Source of the DNA: Arthrobacter sp. ATA002
Lineage (GTDB): Bacteria; Actinomycetota; Actinomycetes; Actinomycetales; Micrococcaceae
DNA length: 64,000 nt
Reading direction: 5' to 3'
NCBI RefSeq assembly: GCF_026898095.1
Contig: NZ_CP114015.1
Span: forward strand, 2,418,001-2,482,000
Position numbers and translations under genes: made by a program. Of this stretch, positions 8,348 through 17,345 are shown piece after piece (position 1 is the first letter of the stretch; each line of letters opens with the position of its first letter). The notes under the pieces were generated by a model. That model was not told the origin of the DNA. It worked only from the letters and a program-made list of their open reading frames with translations, and made no database searches.

Positions 8348-8860
8348 ATGATCACAACCTTGAACTTGCCAGTCACCCTGAGTGCTAAGGGCCGGGATTT
8401 CACTCTGCGGAGAGCTTCCGAAGATGATCTTGAAGCACTTATGCTTCTACTCGCCGATGATCCGATTAGCGCTGGTAGAGGTGACAAGGCTAGGAACTCT
8501 GATGCTCCCGCATACGGATCTGCTCTAACGGCGATTATCGAAGATCTATCCAACGAGATCATCGTTCTCGTCGACGATGAGGACGGGCTTCTGGCGACCA
8601 TGCAGCTGACCCGAATTCCTGGAATGGCAAGACGCGGTGCAACTCGGCTTCTTGTCGAGCCAGTTCGAGTACGAAGTGACAGCAGATCAAGCGGGGTGGG
8701 ATCCGCGATGATGCACTGGGTTACCGGCACAGCAGCACCCATGATCGACGCTGATCTCGTGCAACTCACCTCTGATGAGGCACGGCACGATGCGCACCGC
8801 TTTTATGAACGCCTGGGATTTGTTGGGTCGCATCGCGGATTCAAGTACAAAGTGGGGTGA
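8348..8860 (+). CDS. GNAT-family N-acetyltransferase
   Basis: A 170-residue protein with an acetyltransferase layout: FTLRRASEDDLEALMLLLAD near the start, LVDDEDGLLATMQLTRIPGM strands, the acetyl-CoA loop region RSDSRSSGVGSAMMHWV (R-x-x-G-x-G/A type) and a C-terminal HRFYERLGFVGSHRGFKYKV. The first ATG, in a weak context, follows the corA pseudogene by ~70 bases. Base composition is visibly less GC-rich than the neighbouring operons and codon choice is less biased, so it may be a recent acquisition. The acetyl acceptor is unknown. Confidence 0.8.
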   Translation: MITTLNLPVTLSAKGRDFTLRRASEDDLEALMLLLADDPISAGRGDKARNSDAPAYGSALTAIIEDLSNEIIVLVDDEDGLLATMQLTRIPGMARRGATRLLVEPVRVRSDSRSSGVGSAMMHWVTGTAAPMIDADLVQLTSDEARHDAHRFYERLGFVGSHRGFKYKVG

Positions 8861-8987
8861 GATTGAGTCCACCTAACGGGTGCACGAATAAGGATCGCTT
8901 ATGACACTGGACAGCCGGCTACTGCTGCCCGAAGCCGGTGCTGCAACACCGTCGCCGGCAGGATTTATCTCCTTGGCCGCAACCGCC

Positions 8988-10020
8988 TCAGCTGCACCCA
9001 CGGCCCGCCACTTTCACCGGTGCGCCGGTCATTAGCGACAGGTGAGCGGCGTCGGCAACCTGTGACGCCGCCACAGAATCCTCAGGAGGACACGGATTTT
9101 CGCGCCGGCCCAGGACCAGCTCCGCAAAGCCAGCATCTCCGCCTGGTAGGCGGCAGCAAACCGCTCCGCGAAGGTCCTGTACGGCGGCTGGGTGGACAGG
9201 GCGGAATCCGCCTCGGCGGAGCGGACCGCGGCTCTTCCGTCCAGGCCCACCATGACCGAGGACAGGGATCCGCGCAGCTCCAGGCGCACATCATGGCCGG
9301 CGCCGTTGTACCGGGTGGCCGATACGGCCCCCACGGTTCCGTCATCGAGCGTCACCACCACCAGCCCGGTGTCAATGTCGCCGGCCTGGCCAATGCCAGG
9401 GTCGCCGTTGTTGGAGCCCCGGGCATACACCTCCACGATGCTGCGTCCGGTGAGCCATCGGAGGATGTCGAAATCATGCACGGAACAGTCACGGAATAGC
9501 CCCCGGACGCCGCCAGAAACTCCACCGGCGGCGGAAACATGTCAGCGGTGACGGCGGAGAAGGAATGGATCCACCCGAGTTCGCCGGCAAGGAGCCGGCG
9601 CCGGGCCTCAAGGTACCCGGCATCGAAACGCCGCTGGTGCCCCATCTGGACAGTTCCCCGCCGCTCCCTCACGTAGTCCAGCACGGGGAGTGCGGCGGCA
9701 ACATCCAGGGCGACGGGTTTTTCGCAGAAGACCGGCACCCCGGCGTCGACTCCGGCCCGGATCAGCTCCGGATGCGTTGCCGTACCGGCGGCGATCACCA
9801 GCCCGTCGATGCCCCGGGCCAGCATCTCCTCCGCCGATGGAAGAAACTCCGCATCCAGGCTTTGCGCCACCTGTCTCCCGCGGGCTTCATCCGGGTCCGA
9901 GATCATCAAGGAGATTCGACCGCCTCCGAGCCGGGGATGGCCGCGAAACGCGGCCAGGTTCCCGGCGTGCAGGACGCCGATCCGGCCGACGCCGGCCAGC
10001 CCCAGCCGCAGCATCCTCAC
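8988..10020 (-). CDS. Gfo/Idh/MocA-family oxidoreductase, inositol-dehydrogenase-like (two frameshifts)
   Basis: An NAD(P)-dependent dehydrogenase of ~344 residues. It has a Rossmann start (RLGLAGVGRIGVLHAGNLA), the family hallmark FCEKPVAL, and HQRRFDAGYLEARRRLLAGE in the catalytic domain. The frame breaks at the C run 9500-9504 and again near 9129. One added base at each site restores GGLFRDCSVHDFDILRWLTG and a C-terminus ending in TGA at 8988-8990; the corrected length is a multiple of three. The start is GTG 10020 or ATG 10014. It is the last gene of the ABC transporter operon, so the substrate is probably an inositol or a related polyol. Confidence 0.8.
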
Positions 10021-10065
10021 CCGGAGCCCCCGCGGCAGCTCTTCGCGCCGCCGGATCCCCGGTCT

Positions 10066-10970
10066 CTACGCGCGTCCGGATTCACTGCCCGCAACTTCGG
10101 CTTCCACCTCGGCCACGACATCCTTGTGGCTGCCCAGTTCCTCCAGTTCGGACGCCAGCTCCACCAGCTCCGCACCACCGGCCATCTGGGCAGTGAGCTG
10201 TTCCAGAGTGACATCCTTCTTGTCGTAGTAACCGATGGACCGGCCGCGCTTGAGCAGCAGGAAACTGTCCCCCACCGGATAGGCATGGTGCGGATTGTGG
10301 GTAATGAAAATGACCCCCAGACCCCGGTCCCTGGCCTGCAGGATGTAGCGCAGGACCACTCCGGACTGCTTAACCCCCAGGGCAGCCGTCGGCTCGTCAA
10401 GGATTAGGACCTTGGCGCCGAAGTGCACTGCGCGCGCAATTGCCACGCACTGGCGCTCGCCGCCGGAGAGCTGGCCGATGGGCTGTTCGACGTCGCGCAG
10501 GTCGATGCCCATGTCCTGCAGTTCCTTCCGGGTGATCTCCTTCATCCGCTCCACGTTGAGGCGTTTGAAGGGACCGGCACCGGAGGTGAGTTCGGAACCC
10601 AAAAAGAAGTTGCGCCAGATGGGCATCAGCGATACCACGGCCAGGTCCTGGTAAACGGCGGCAATGCCCAGGTCCAGTGCCTCCGGGGCGAGGAAAAGCG
10701 GCGTTCCTCCCCCAGCACGGTGAAGGTTCCGCCGTCGTGCGGGTGCAGGCCGGCAATGATCTTGATCAGTGTGGATTTACCCGCACCGTTGTCGCCCAGA
10801 ACGCACGTGACGCGGCCGGCGTCGACCGCCATGGTGACGTCGCGCAGCGCGATGATATTGCCGTAGTGCTTGCTCACCTCCGTGAGCATGAGCAGGTGCC
10901 CGCCTGCCGCCTCCCCGCCCTCCTGTGTTCCGGCCGGCCGCGCCGCCGCGCTGCTGTCCAAGGTGTCCAT
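10066..10970 (-). CDS. Sugar/inositol ABC transporter ATP-binding protein (one frameshift)
   Basis: A single ABC module of ~301 residues, unlike the double-module RbsA/XylG type. Walker A is GDNGAGKST, the signature [13 protein letters not shown] and Walker [13 protein letters not shown]. The frame breaks at the CC at 10683-10684 between EERRFSSPR and [16 protein letters not shown]; one extra base restores a standard Q-loop region (AAVYQDLA). The C-terminal ~60 residues are Glu/Val-rich and charged. It lies 16 bases downstream of its permease and energises uptake of the ligand bound by the upstream lipoprotein. Confidence 0.88.
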
Positions 10971-10986
10971 AACGATCTCCGTTCCG

Positions 10987-12033
10987 CTAACTCTGTTCGG
11001 CCCGGCGCTTGACCACCAGGTTCACGATGGTGGCCAGCAGCAGCATGAGGCCGAGGAAGAACTTGAACCAGTCCGGGTTCCATTCCGCGTACACGATGCC
11101 TTTGTTGGCCATGCCGAAAATGAACGCACCGATCGCACCGCCGATGGCCGAGCCGTAGCCTCCGGTCAGCAGGCATCCGCCGATGACGGCCGCGATGATG
11201 TAGAGGAACTCGTTGCCGATGCCTTCACCGGACTGGACCGTCGAGAAGGCAAACAGGTTGTGCATTCCCAGCAGCCAGGCGCAGAATCCCACGCCCATGA
11301 ACAGCCCAATTTTGGTTTTCACCACCGGAACGCCGACGGCGCGGGCGGCGTAGGCATCCCCGCCGGAGGCGAAGATCCAGTTCCCGACCCGGGTGCGCAG
11401 CAGGGTCCAGGAGGCCACGGCAACGAGGGCAATCCAGATGAAAACGGTGATCCGCACGTCCACTCCGCCGATGTTTACCGAAGACGCGAACACCGCCTTG
11501 GCGGACTCGAAGCCGTCCATGGTGGAGATCGACGGCGTGGAAACGCTGCCGCCGATGGCCCGGGTGAGACCGAGGTTCAGACCAGTGAGCATCAGGAAGG
11601 TTGCCAGGGTGACGATGAAGGAGGGCAGCTTGGTCTTGATCAGGATCCAGCCGTTGATGAAACCGATACTCAGTGACATCACTAGTGCAAGTGCCACCCC
11701 CACCCACACGTTCACTGAGAAATACCAGCTGAACAGCGACGCCATCAGAGCCGAGCTGATGACGGCAACACCGGTGGACAGGTCGAACTCCCCGCCGATC
11801 ATCAGCAGGGACACCCCCACCGCCATGATCCCGATGGTCGACGCCCCGTACAGCACGGTCGCAATGGAACCGGGCTGGAGGAAGATCGGCGCCACGGCCG
11901 AAAAGAAAACGAAAAGCGCAATGGCGCCCACGAGCGCCCCGATCTCCGGCCGTCCCAGCAGCTTGGCCAGCGGGCTTTTGGCGGCCACCCGCTCGTCGGC
12001 CACCGGTGCTGCAACAGTAATTGCGTTTGCCAT
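10987..12033 (-). CDS. Sugar/inositol ABC transporter permease (RbsC/FrcC type)
   Basis: A 348-residue intact membrane protein of the branched ribose/fructose permease family. It has about ten hydrophobic segments and the family stretches MAVGVSLLMIGGEFDLSTG and GCLLTGGYGSAIGGAIGAF. The ATG at 12033 is followed by a short cytoplasmic tail before the first membrane segment. It sits between the binding-protein gene and the ATPase gene in the same orientation, forming a complete importer. Ligand choice is inferred from the locus. Confidence 0.9.
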   Translation of the reverse strand: MANAITVAAPVADERVAAKSPLAKLLGRPEIGALVGAIALFVFFSAVAPIFLQPGSIATVLYGASTIGIMAVGVSLLMIGGEFDLSTGVAVISSALMASLFSWYFSVNVWVGVALALVMSLSIGFINGWILIKTKLPSFIVTLATFLMLTGLNLGLTRAIGGSVSTPSISTMDGFESAKAVFASSVNIGGVDVRITVFIWIALVAVASWTLLRTRVGNWIFASGGDAYAARAVGVPVVKTKIGLFMGVGFCAWLLGMHNLFAFSTVQSGEGIGNEFLYIIAAVIGGCLLTGGYGSAIGGAIGAFIFGMANKGIVYAEWNPDWFKFFLGLMLLLATIVNLVVKRRAEQS

Positions 12034-12091
12034 GTCACGTTCGCTTTCTCTGTGCTTCGGCCCGTATCGGGCCGGAAGCTGGCTGGGTCCG

Positions 12092-13086
12092 TCAGCGGAT
12101 GCCGTCTTCCGCGAACGCAGCCACCTGCTCGGCGTTCGTGGAATCGATAATGGTGGGACCGGTCAGGACCGGCTGCCCTCCCCGATCTGGAATCCGCCGC
12201 GGGTGTGCTGCCAGAGCGCGTCAACTGCGCCGTAACCCTGCATCCACGGCTGCTGGTCAACGGTGAAAATGACCTCGCCGTTGACAATCCGTTCGGCCAG
12301 TTCAGCGTTCAGGTCAAAGGACGCCACCTTCGCGTCGCTGCCGGAGGTCCCGACGGCGTTGAGGATGGTGAGCGTGTACGGGGCACCCAACCCGATGACG
12401 ACGTCGGCGGCTTCCGTTGTTTGCAGCTTCGCGGTCACGGTTGACTCCACCTGGGTCATGTCGGTGCCGGTTACATAGAGGATTTCCGTTCCCGGAACCT
12501 GGGCCTGGACACCGGCGCAGCGGTTTTCCAGCCCGACGTGGCCCTGCTCCTGGATGACGCAGACGGGGTGCGTGTAGCCGTCAGCTGCCAGCCGCTGGCC
12601 TACGGCTTCTCCAGCCAGGCGCTCGTTGGATCCGAAGTGGGTGAAGGCCCCCAGCTCGGCCGAACGGTCTTCACCGGCGTTCAGGCTCACCACCGGAATT
12701 CCGGCGGCCTGGGCCTGCTCCAGCGCAGAGGCCACGGCGTCGGGCTTGGCCAGGGTGACGGCGATGCCGTCCACCCCCTGCTGGACTGCCTGCTCGATGA
12801 GCTGCGCCTGCCGGCCGCCTTCGGGATCGGAGAGGTACTGCAGCTCCACATTGTCCTTCTGCGACGCCTCTTCCGCGCCCTTGCGCACGATGTCCCAGAA
12901 GGTGTCACCGGGGGCGGCATGGGTAATCAGGGCGATCGTAATCCGGTCGGTTCCGGCGACTTCGCCGCCGCCCTCACCTCCGGTTTCCGGCTCACGTCCT
13001 CCCGAACTGGAGCACGCCGTGAGAACGAGGGCCGGAACCAGTACACCGGCCGCCGCCAGTTTCCGCCAGGAAAGCTTGTGTGACAC
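12092..13086 (-). CDS. Sugar/inositol ABC transporter substrate-binding lipoprotein (frameshift near the end)
   Basis: A periplasmic-binding-protein-like I lipoprotein of ~331 residues related to RbsB/IbpA. The GTG start at 13086 has AAAGGAGA upstream and directly precedes a signal peptide with lipobox LTAC; an upstream in-frame start at 13191 would bury the signal peptide. Domain landmarks include LQYLSDPEGGRQAQLIEQA and QGVDGIAVTLAKPDAVA, typical of sugar binders. The frame breaks near the end at the C run 12180-12183. Adding one base replaces the premature stop with a normal tail ending EQVAAFAEDGIR and a stop at 12092-12094. It is first in its operon. Confidence 0.87.
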
Positions 13087-13171
13087 GAGAGTCTCCTTTG
13101 TCTTCGTGATCCCCGCCCTGAACCAAGGGCCGGCCAGCGGAGGCCAGGACCTCACTTCAGCCGGGAAGTCC

Positions 13172-13199
13172 AGAATAGCGACCGGCCTCACAGAGTCAA
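13172..13199 (-). promoter_or_regulatory. Predicted promoter of the ABC transporter operon
   Basis: On the minus strand TTGACT (13199-13194) and TATTCT (13177-13172) are separated by 16 bases, fitting a vegetative promoter. Transcription would start near 13165, giving an ~80-base leader before the GTG. The operator copy at 13205-13216 lies just upstream of the -35. Confidence 0.5.
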
Positions 13200-13204
13200 T
13201 AGAT

Positions 13205-13216
13205 TGTCAGGACATA
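13205..13216. promoter_or_regulatory. Putative GntR operator, copy 1
   Basis: TGTCAGGACATA, the reverse complement of the shared TATGTCCTGACA-type site. It lies in the divergent region between the ABC transporter operon and the gntR gene, next to the predicted transporter promoter. Confidence 0.6.
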
Positions 13217-13308
13217 TACACATCGCGCAGGATACGGGCCCGTCTGCCCGCCTATCTAGTGGGACTTACGGCCGCGACAGGCGTCACTGCTACAATCGAC
13301 ACACAGTC

Positions 13309-13322
13309 TTTGTCCTGACATG
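13309..13322. promoter_or_regulatory. Putative GntR operator, copy 2
   Basis: TTTGTCCTGACATG, 29-42 bases before the gntR ATG, with TGTC and GACA arms. A TACAAT hexamer at 13291-13296 would be a plausible -10, placing this site at or just after the transcription start, suited to autorepression. Confidence 0.6.
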
Positions 13323-13350
13323 TCGGGGATGGTACGCGAAGGAGCGGCAC

Positions 13351-14091
13351 ATGGGTGCGGAACTCAACATTAAAATCGACCGATCCTCCCCGGTGCCGCT
13401 GTACCACCAAGTGGTTCAGGGCATCGAGGCAGCCATCCACAGCGGTGAGCTGGAGTACGGCTCCCGGCTGGACAACGAAATCGAACTTGCCGGCAAGCTA
13501 AACCTGTCCCGTCCGACCATGCGCAAGGCGATGGATGAGCTGGTCCGCTCCGGGCTGCTGGTGCGGAAGCGGGGCGTTGGGACGCAGGTTGTCTCCAGCC
13601 AGGTGCGGCGTCGGCTGGAACTGTCCAGCCTGTACGACGATCTGCAGCGGGACGGCCAGAAGCCCTCCACTGAGGTGCTGGAGTTCCGCCACGGACCGGC
13701 TGACGCCGAAATTATCCAGGCCCTCGAAATGCCCGACGGCGTCAACGTGTACCACTTGAAGAGGTTGCGCAGCGTGGGCGGCAAGCCTTTGGCACTGATG
13801 GAAAACTGGGTCCGGAACGACATCACAGAGATCACCGAAGAAGGACTCCGCCGCGAGGGTCTCTACCAAATCCTCCGAAACGCCGGCGTCAACTTCCGCC
13901 TTGCCACCCAGAGGGTGGGTGCCACGGTTGCCACTGCCAAACAGGCAGAGTTGCTGCACACCTCACCCGGTGCCGCCCTGGTCACCATGGAACGCACAGC
14001 CGTGGACGACGCCGGCCGGAATGTGGAGACGGGCCGTCACGTCTACCGCGGCGACTCGTACAGTTTTGAGATGACCCTTGTTCAGTCGTAG
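13351..14091 (+). CDS. GntR-family (HutC/UTRA) regulator of the inositol locus
   Basis: 246 residues. The N-terminal winged helix (PVPLYHQVVQGIEAAIHSGE, then LAGKLNLSRPTMRKAMDELV) is followed from residue ~95 by a UTRA ligand-binding domain (VYHLKRLRSVGGKPLALMEN; FEMTLVQS at the end). I start it at ATG 13351, preceded by GAAGGAG; an upstream in-frame extension from 13204 would run through the operators. It is transcribed away from the ABC operon and sits just before the oxidoreductase-iolB operon. The repeated TGTCCTG[AT]CA sites at all three promoter regions make it the probable local repressor, released by an inositol-pathway metabolite. Confidence 0.88.
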   Translation: MGAELNIKIDRSSPVPLYHQVVQGIEAAIHSGELEYGSRLDNEIELAGKLNLSRPTMRKAMDELVRSGLLVRKRGVGTQVVSSQVRRRLELSSLYDDLQRDGQKPSTEVLEFRHGPADAEIIQALEMPDGVNVYHLKRLRSVGGKPLALMENWVRNDITEITEEGLRREGLYQILRNAGVNFRLATQRVGATVATAKQAELLHTSPGAALVTMERTAVDDAGRNVETGRHVYRGDSYSFEMTLVQS

Positions 14092-14097
14092 TCCACG

Positions 14098-14112
14098 TAT
14101 TGACAGGACATA
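14098..14112. promoter_or_regulatory. Putative GntR operator, copy 3
   Basis: TATTGACAGGACATA, between gntR and the next operon. The operator contains the TTGACA -35 hexamer of the predicted promoter, so binding would block RNA polymerase. Confidence 0.65.
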
Positions 14113-14128
14113 CTGACATAGCAAGAAT
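14100..14128 (+). promoter_or_regulatory. Predicted promoter of the oxidoreductase-isomerase-iolB operon
   Basis: TTGACA at 14100-14105 and AAGAAT at 14123-14128 with a 17-base spacer. The start site would be near 14135, leaving a ~55-base leader to ATG 14189. The -35 lies inside operator copy 3. Confidence 0.6.
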
Positions 14129-14188
14129 CGACGCATCTTCCAGTGTCCGGCGCCGACTGGCTGGGCCCGCTTCAAAGGAGAAGGATTC

Positions 14189-15367
14189 ATGCCCCAAGGA
14201 CTCGGCATCGCAGTCATCGGAGCTGGAATGGCGGGCCGGGCGCATGCCGCCGCCTACCGCACGGCGTCGACACTGTATGAACCCACGCTTCCGCCGCTCC
14301 GGCTCACGGCCATTGCGGACATCAATCCCGATTTTGGCACTGCAGCAGCCCGCCGCTTCGGCTACGAACGGTATGAAAGCGACTGGCAGGCGGTCGCTGC
14401 GGCCGACGGCGTCGACGTCGTCTCGGTTGTCGTCGCGAATGCGCTGCACCGCCCCATCGTGGAGGGTCTCCTGGCGGCGGGAAAACATGTGCTCTGCGAG
14501 AAGCCGCTCAGCGACAACGTTGACGAGGCCGTGCGCATGGCTCGAACCGCTGCGGAGGCCGGTCCGCTGGCTCGTCTCGGCTTCACCTTCCGGCGTTCCC
14601 CCGGCATCGCGTACATCAGCGGGCTCATTACCTCCGGAACGCTGGGTCAGGTACTGCATTTCAGCGGCCGCTATTGGACCGATTATGCCTGCAGCCGCAC
14701 CGCACCGATGAGCTGGCGTTTCGCCGGTGGGCCGGGAACCGGTGCCCTCGCCGACGTCGGCAGCCACCTCACCGACGTCGCCGAGTTCCTGTGTGGTCCC
14801 ATCACCAATGTGTCGGGCGGCCGTCTGGCCACCGTTATCGGCGAAAGACCCTTACCACTTGGCGCAGTCATGGGTCACGAGCACAGCGCCGTGAGCGACG
14901 AGTCCGTTCCGGTCGAAAACGATGACTATGCGGCGTTCAACATGGAGTTCGCCCAGGGGTCCGGGTCGATCGAAGTCTCCCGGGTTGCGGCCGGGCACCC
15001 CAACACCCTCACGTTTGAAGTGTTCTGCGAGAACGGCTCCGCCGTCTTTGACCAGCGGCGTCCCGCGGAAATTCAACTGTTCCTCAGTCGCGGCGCCGGT
15101 GCAACGGACGGCTTCTCCCAGATCATCCTGGGGCCGGAGCATCCGTACCTGGCCGGCGGCCTCGCGATGGATGCGCCGGGGGCCGGTTTTGGCCAGAATG
15201 ACGCCTTTGCCTACCAGGCACGCGCCTTTCTGGAGGAAGTCGCCGGGCTGGACGAGTCCCGGTCGCTGCCGCGCTGTGCCACCTTTGATGACGGAGTGCA
15301 CAATATGGAAGTCCTGCAGGCTGCCACACAGTCCGCCCTGGCCGAGGGAAAGCGGGTGCACCTGTGA
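14189..15367 (+). CDS. Gfo/Idh/MocA-family oxidoreductase (IolX/IolW-like)
   Basis: A 392-residue NAD(P)-dependent dehydrogenase. Rossmann motif IAVIGAGMAGRAHAAAYR, the hallmark LCEKPLSDN near residue 105, and a C-terminal substrate domain with GALADVGSHLTDVAEFL. The start has AAGGAGAAGG upstream. Its TGA overlaps the GTG of the next gene. It is one of three such dehydrogenases in the locus and is not the closest to canonical IolG. A role in interconverting inositol stereoisomers (scyllo or D-chiro) is likely but not proven. Confidence 0.87.
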   Translation: MPQGLGIAVIGAGMAGRAHAAAYRTASTLYEPTLPPLRLTAIADINPDFGTAAARRFGYERYESDWQAVAAADGVDVVSVVVANALHRPIVEGLLAAGKHVLCEKPLSDNVDEAVRMARTAAEAGPLARLGFTFRRSPGIAYISGLITSGTLGQVLHFSGRYWTDYACSRTAPMSWRFAGGPGTGALADVGSHLTDVAEFLCGPITNVSGGRLATVIGERPLPLGAVMGHEHSAVSDESVPVENDDYAAFNMEFAQGSGSIEVSRVAAGHPNTLTFEVFCENGSAVFDQRRPAEIQLFLSRGAGATDGFSQIILGPEHPYLAGGLAMDAPGAGFGQNDAFAYQARAFLEEVAGLDESRSLPRCATFDDGVHNMEVLQAATQSALAEGKRVHL

Positions 15368-16377
15368 AGTTCGGACTTTATACCGCCGTCCTGCACGACC
15401 GGAGCATTGAAGAGGCCCTTGATGTCATCGCTTCGCTCGGACTGGATGCGGCAGAAATCAACGCCGGCGGATTCCTGCCTCCGGTCCACCTGCCCCTGGA
15501 ACAGATCCTGACCAGCCAAGCCGCCCGTGACGACTACTTGGGCCTCTTTGCAGAACGCGGACTTCACCTGGCCGGCCTGAACGCCAACGGCAACCCGCTG
15601 CACCCAAACCCGGCGATCGGTCCCCGCCACGCGGAGGACCTGCGGCAGGCCATCCGCGCCGCCTCCCTTCTGGGGCAGGAACGGGTGGTCACGATGTCGG
15701 GTCTTCCCGGCGGCGAGTGCGGCGCCACGGTGCCCAACTGGATTGTCAACGCCTGGAATTCCGGATCCTTGGACGTCCTGGACTATCAGTGGAACGAGGT
15801 GGGGCTGCCCTTCTGGCGGGAGATCGATGCGTTGGCTGCCGACCACGGCGTCAAGGTCGCCATTGAGATGCACCCGCAGAACCTTGTCTTCAACCCTCCC
15901 ACCCTTAAGCGCCTCGTCGAGCGTGCAGGCACCACCAATGTCGGTGCCGAGATGGACCCGTCGCATCTGTTCTGGCAGGGCATGGATCCGATAGCCGCCG
16001 TCAACTACCTCGGCCCCCTGGTCCTCCACGCCGCGGCCAAGGACGTTCGGATCAATCCGGACTACGCCCGTATTTACGGCGTGCTCGACGAACGCTTCGA
16101 ACGGATCGACCCGGCTGAGGAGAGGACCAACCTCGGCGGCCATGAGTTCGCTTACCGGTGGCCCGAAGACTCGGCCTGGGATTTCGTGGCTCTGGGCCGC
16201 GGCCACGGCCAGGAGTTCTGGAACGCGTTCATCGCGGCGCTGTACACGGTGGATCCGGACATGGCGGTGAACATCGAACATGAGGATGTTTCACTGGGCC
16301 GGGTTGAGGGCATCCAGGTTGCGGCAGAGGTGCTGCTGGACGCGGCCGCGGCCCTCCGGCAACCGGCCGGCCCGTAG
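15364..16377 (+). CDS. Sugar phosphate isomerase/epimerase (AP endonuclease 2-like TIM barrel)
   Basis: 337 residues starting with GTG that overlaps the preceding TGA (GTGA), so translation is coupled. TIM-barrel landmarks: FGLYTAVLHDRSIEEALDVI, LGLDAAEINAGGFLPP, VAIEMHPQNLVFNP (metal-site Glu and His), VGAEMDPSHLFWQGMD (Asp/His), and VNIEHEDVSLG (Glu). This family includes IolE, IolH and IolI. Paired with the preceding dehydrogenase it probably processes the keto-inositol made there. The exact reaction cannot be assigned. Confidence 0.85.
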   Translation: MKFGLYTAVLHDRSIEEALDVIASLGLDAAEINAGGFLPPVHLPLEQILTSQAARDDYLGLFAERGLHLAGLNANGNPLHPNPAIGPRHAEDLRQAIRAASLLGQERVVTMSGLPGGECGATVPNWIVNAWNSGSLDVLDYQWNEVGLPFWREIDALAADHGVKVAIEMHPQNLVFNPPTLKRLVERAGTTNVGAEMDPSHLFWQGMDPIAAVNYLGPLVLHAAAKDVRINPDYARIYGVLDERFERIDPAEERTNLGGHEFAYRWPEDSAWDFVALGRGHGQEFWNAFIAALYTVDPDMAVNIEHEDVSLGRVEGIQVAAEVLLDAAAALRQPAGP

Positions 16378-16400
16378 AGACAAGGAAAAGGAGCGCGACC

Positions 16401-17303
16401 ATGCCGGAAACACCTCAATGGGTTTATCCCCTCGGTTCCGCGAACGACGGCGACTGGCAGGTGTCGCTCGGCGCGTCCGACAGTGCCGCCCGGGTTCCGG
16501 GCTGGGCGCACACCGGCATCAAGGTGGCCGCGCTTGCCCCCGGGAGCTCCGTGTCGTTGGCCGCTGAAGCTGAAGAGCGGCTGGTTATTCCACTCGAGGG
16601 CGCCTTCTCGGTCACCATCGACGGCACCACATATGAGCTGCGGGGCAGACGATCGGTCTTTGCCGGACCTGCGGACGTCCTGTATTCAGGAATCCGGACT
16701 TCTCTAACCATTTCCTCCGAGGACGGCGGACGGGTTGCCATAGCACTGGCACCGGCTTCCGCCGGCTATCCGGTCCGGCTCATCAGGGCGGAGGAAACAC
16801 CGGTGGAACTGCGGGGATCCGGCGCCTGCTCCCGCCAGGTCCACAACTTCGGTACGCCCGGCACGCTTGAGGCGGACCGCTTCATCGTCTGCGAGGTCAT
16901 TACTCCCGCCGGCAACTGGTCTTCCTATCCCCCGCACAAGCATGACGAGGAAAAGGACGGCGAGACCAGCCTCGAGGAGATTTACTACTTCGAGACCCAG
17001 ACCGCCGCCGGCGCTCCGGACTCAGGGACCGCCGATCCCGTCGGATTCGCGCGGGTTTACGCCTCCGACGAGCGGCCCATTGATGTCAGCACGGAGGTGC
17101 GCAGCGGCGACGTCGTCCTGGTGCCCTACGGCTGGCACGGCCCGGCGATGGCGGTGCCGGGCTACGATCTCTACTACCTCAACGTCATGGCCGGCCCCGG
17201 CAGGGTCCGGGAATGGCTGATCAGCGACGACCCGCACCACGGCTGGATTCGGCAAACCTGGGACACCGAGCCGATGGATCCCCGGCTCCCCTTCACCTCC
17301 TGA
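16401..17303 (+). CDS. iolB: 5-deoxy-glucuronate isomerase IolB
   Basis: 300 residues, normal for IolB. It converts 5-deoxy-glucuronate to 2-deoxy-5-keto-gluconate in inositol breakdown. Two cupin-like halves are seen. The second has PPHKHDEEKDGETSLEEIYY, the metal-binding His/Glu set of the family, and VLVPYGWHGPAMAVPGYDLY, a late metal-site histidine. ATG at 16401 has AAAGGAGCG upstream. It is last of three plus-strand genes, separate from the main iol operon, and is convergent with iolT. Confidence 0.93.
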   Translation: MPETPQWVYPLGSANDGDWQVSLGASDSAARVPGWAHTGIKVAALAPGSSVSLAAEAEERLVIPLEGAFSVTIDGTTYELRGRRSVFAGPADVLYSGIRTSLTISSEDGGRVAIALAPASAGYPVRLIRAEETPVELRGSGACSRQVHNFGTPGTLEADRFIVCEVITPAGNWSSYPPHKHDEEKDGETSLEEIYYFETQTAAGAPDSGTADPVGFARVYASDERPIDVSTEVRSGDVVLVPYGWHGPAMAVPGYDLYYLNVMAGPGRVREWLISDDPHHGWIRQTWDTEPMDPRLPFTS

Positions 17304-17310
17304 TTCCCCG

Positions 17311-17330
17311 GCGGAGGGAGAGCCCTCCGC
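17311..17330. terminator. Hairpin between convergent iolB and iolT
   Basis: A perfect 8-base stem GCGGAGGG/CCCTCCGC with loop AGAG lies between the two stop codons. No U-tract follows on either strand, so it is a weak or factor-assisted bidirectional terminator. Confidence 0.45.
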
Positions 17331-17345
17331 TGAAGCCCCCTGCCC

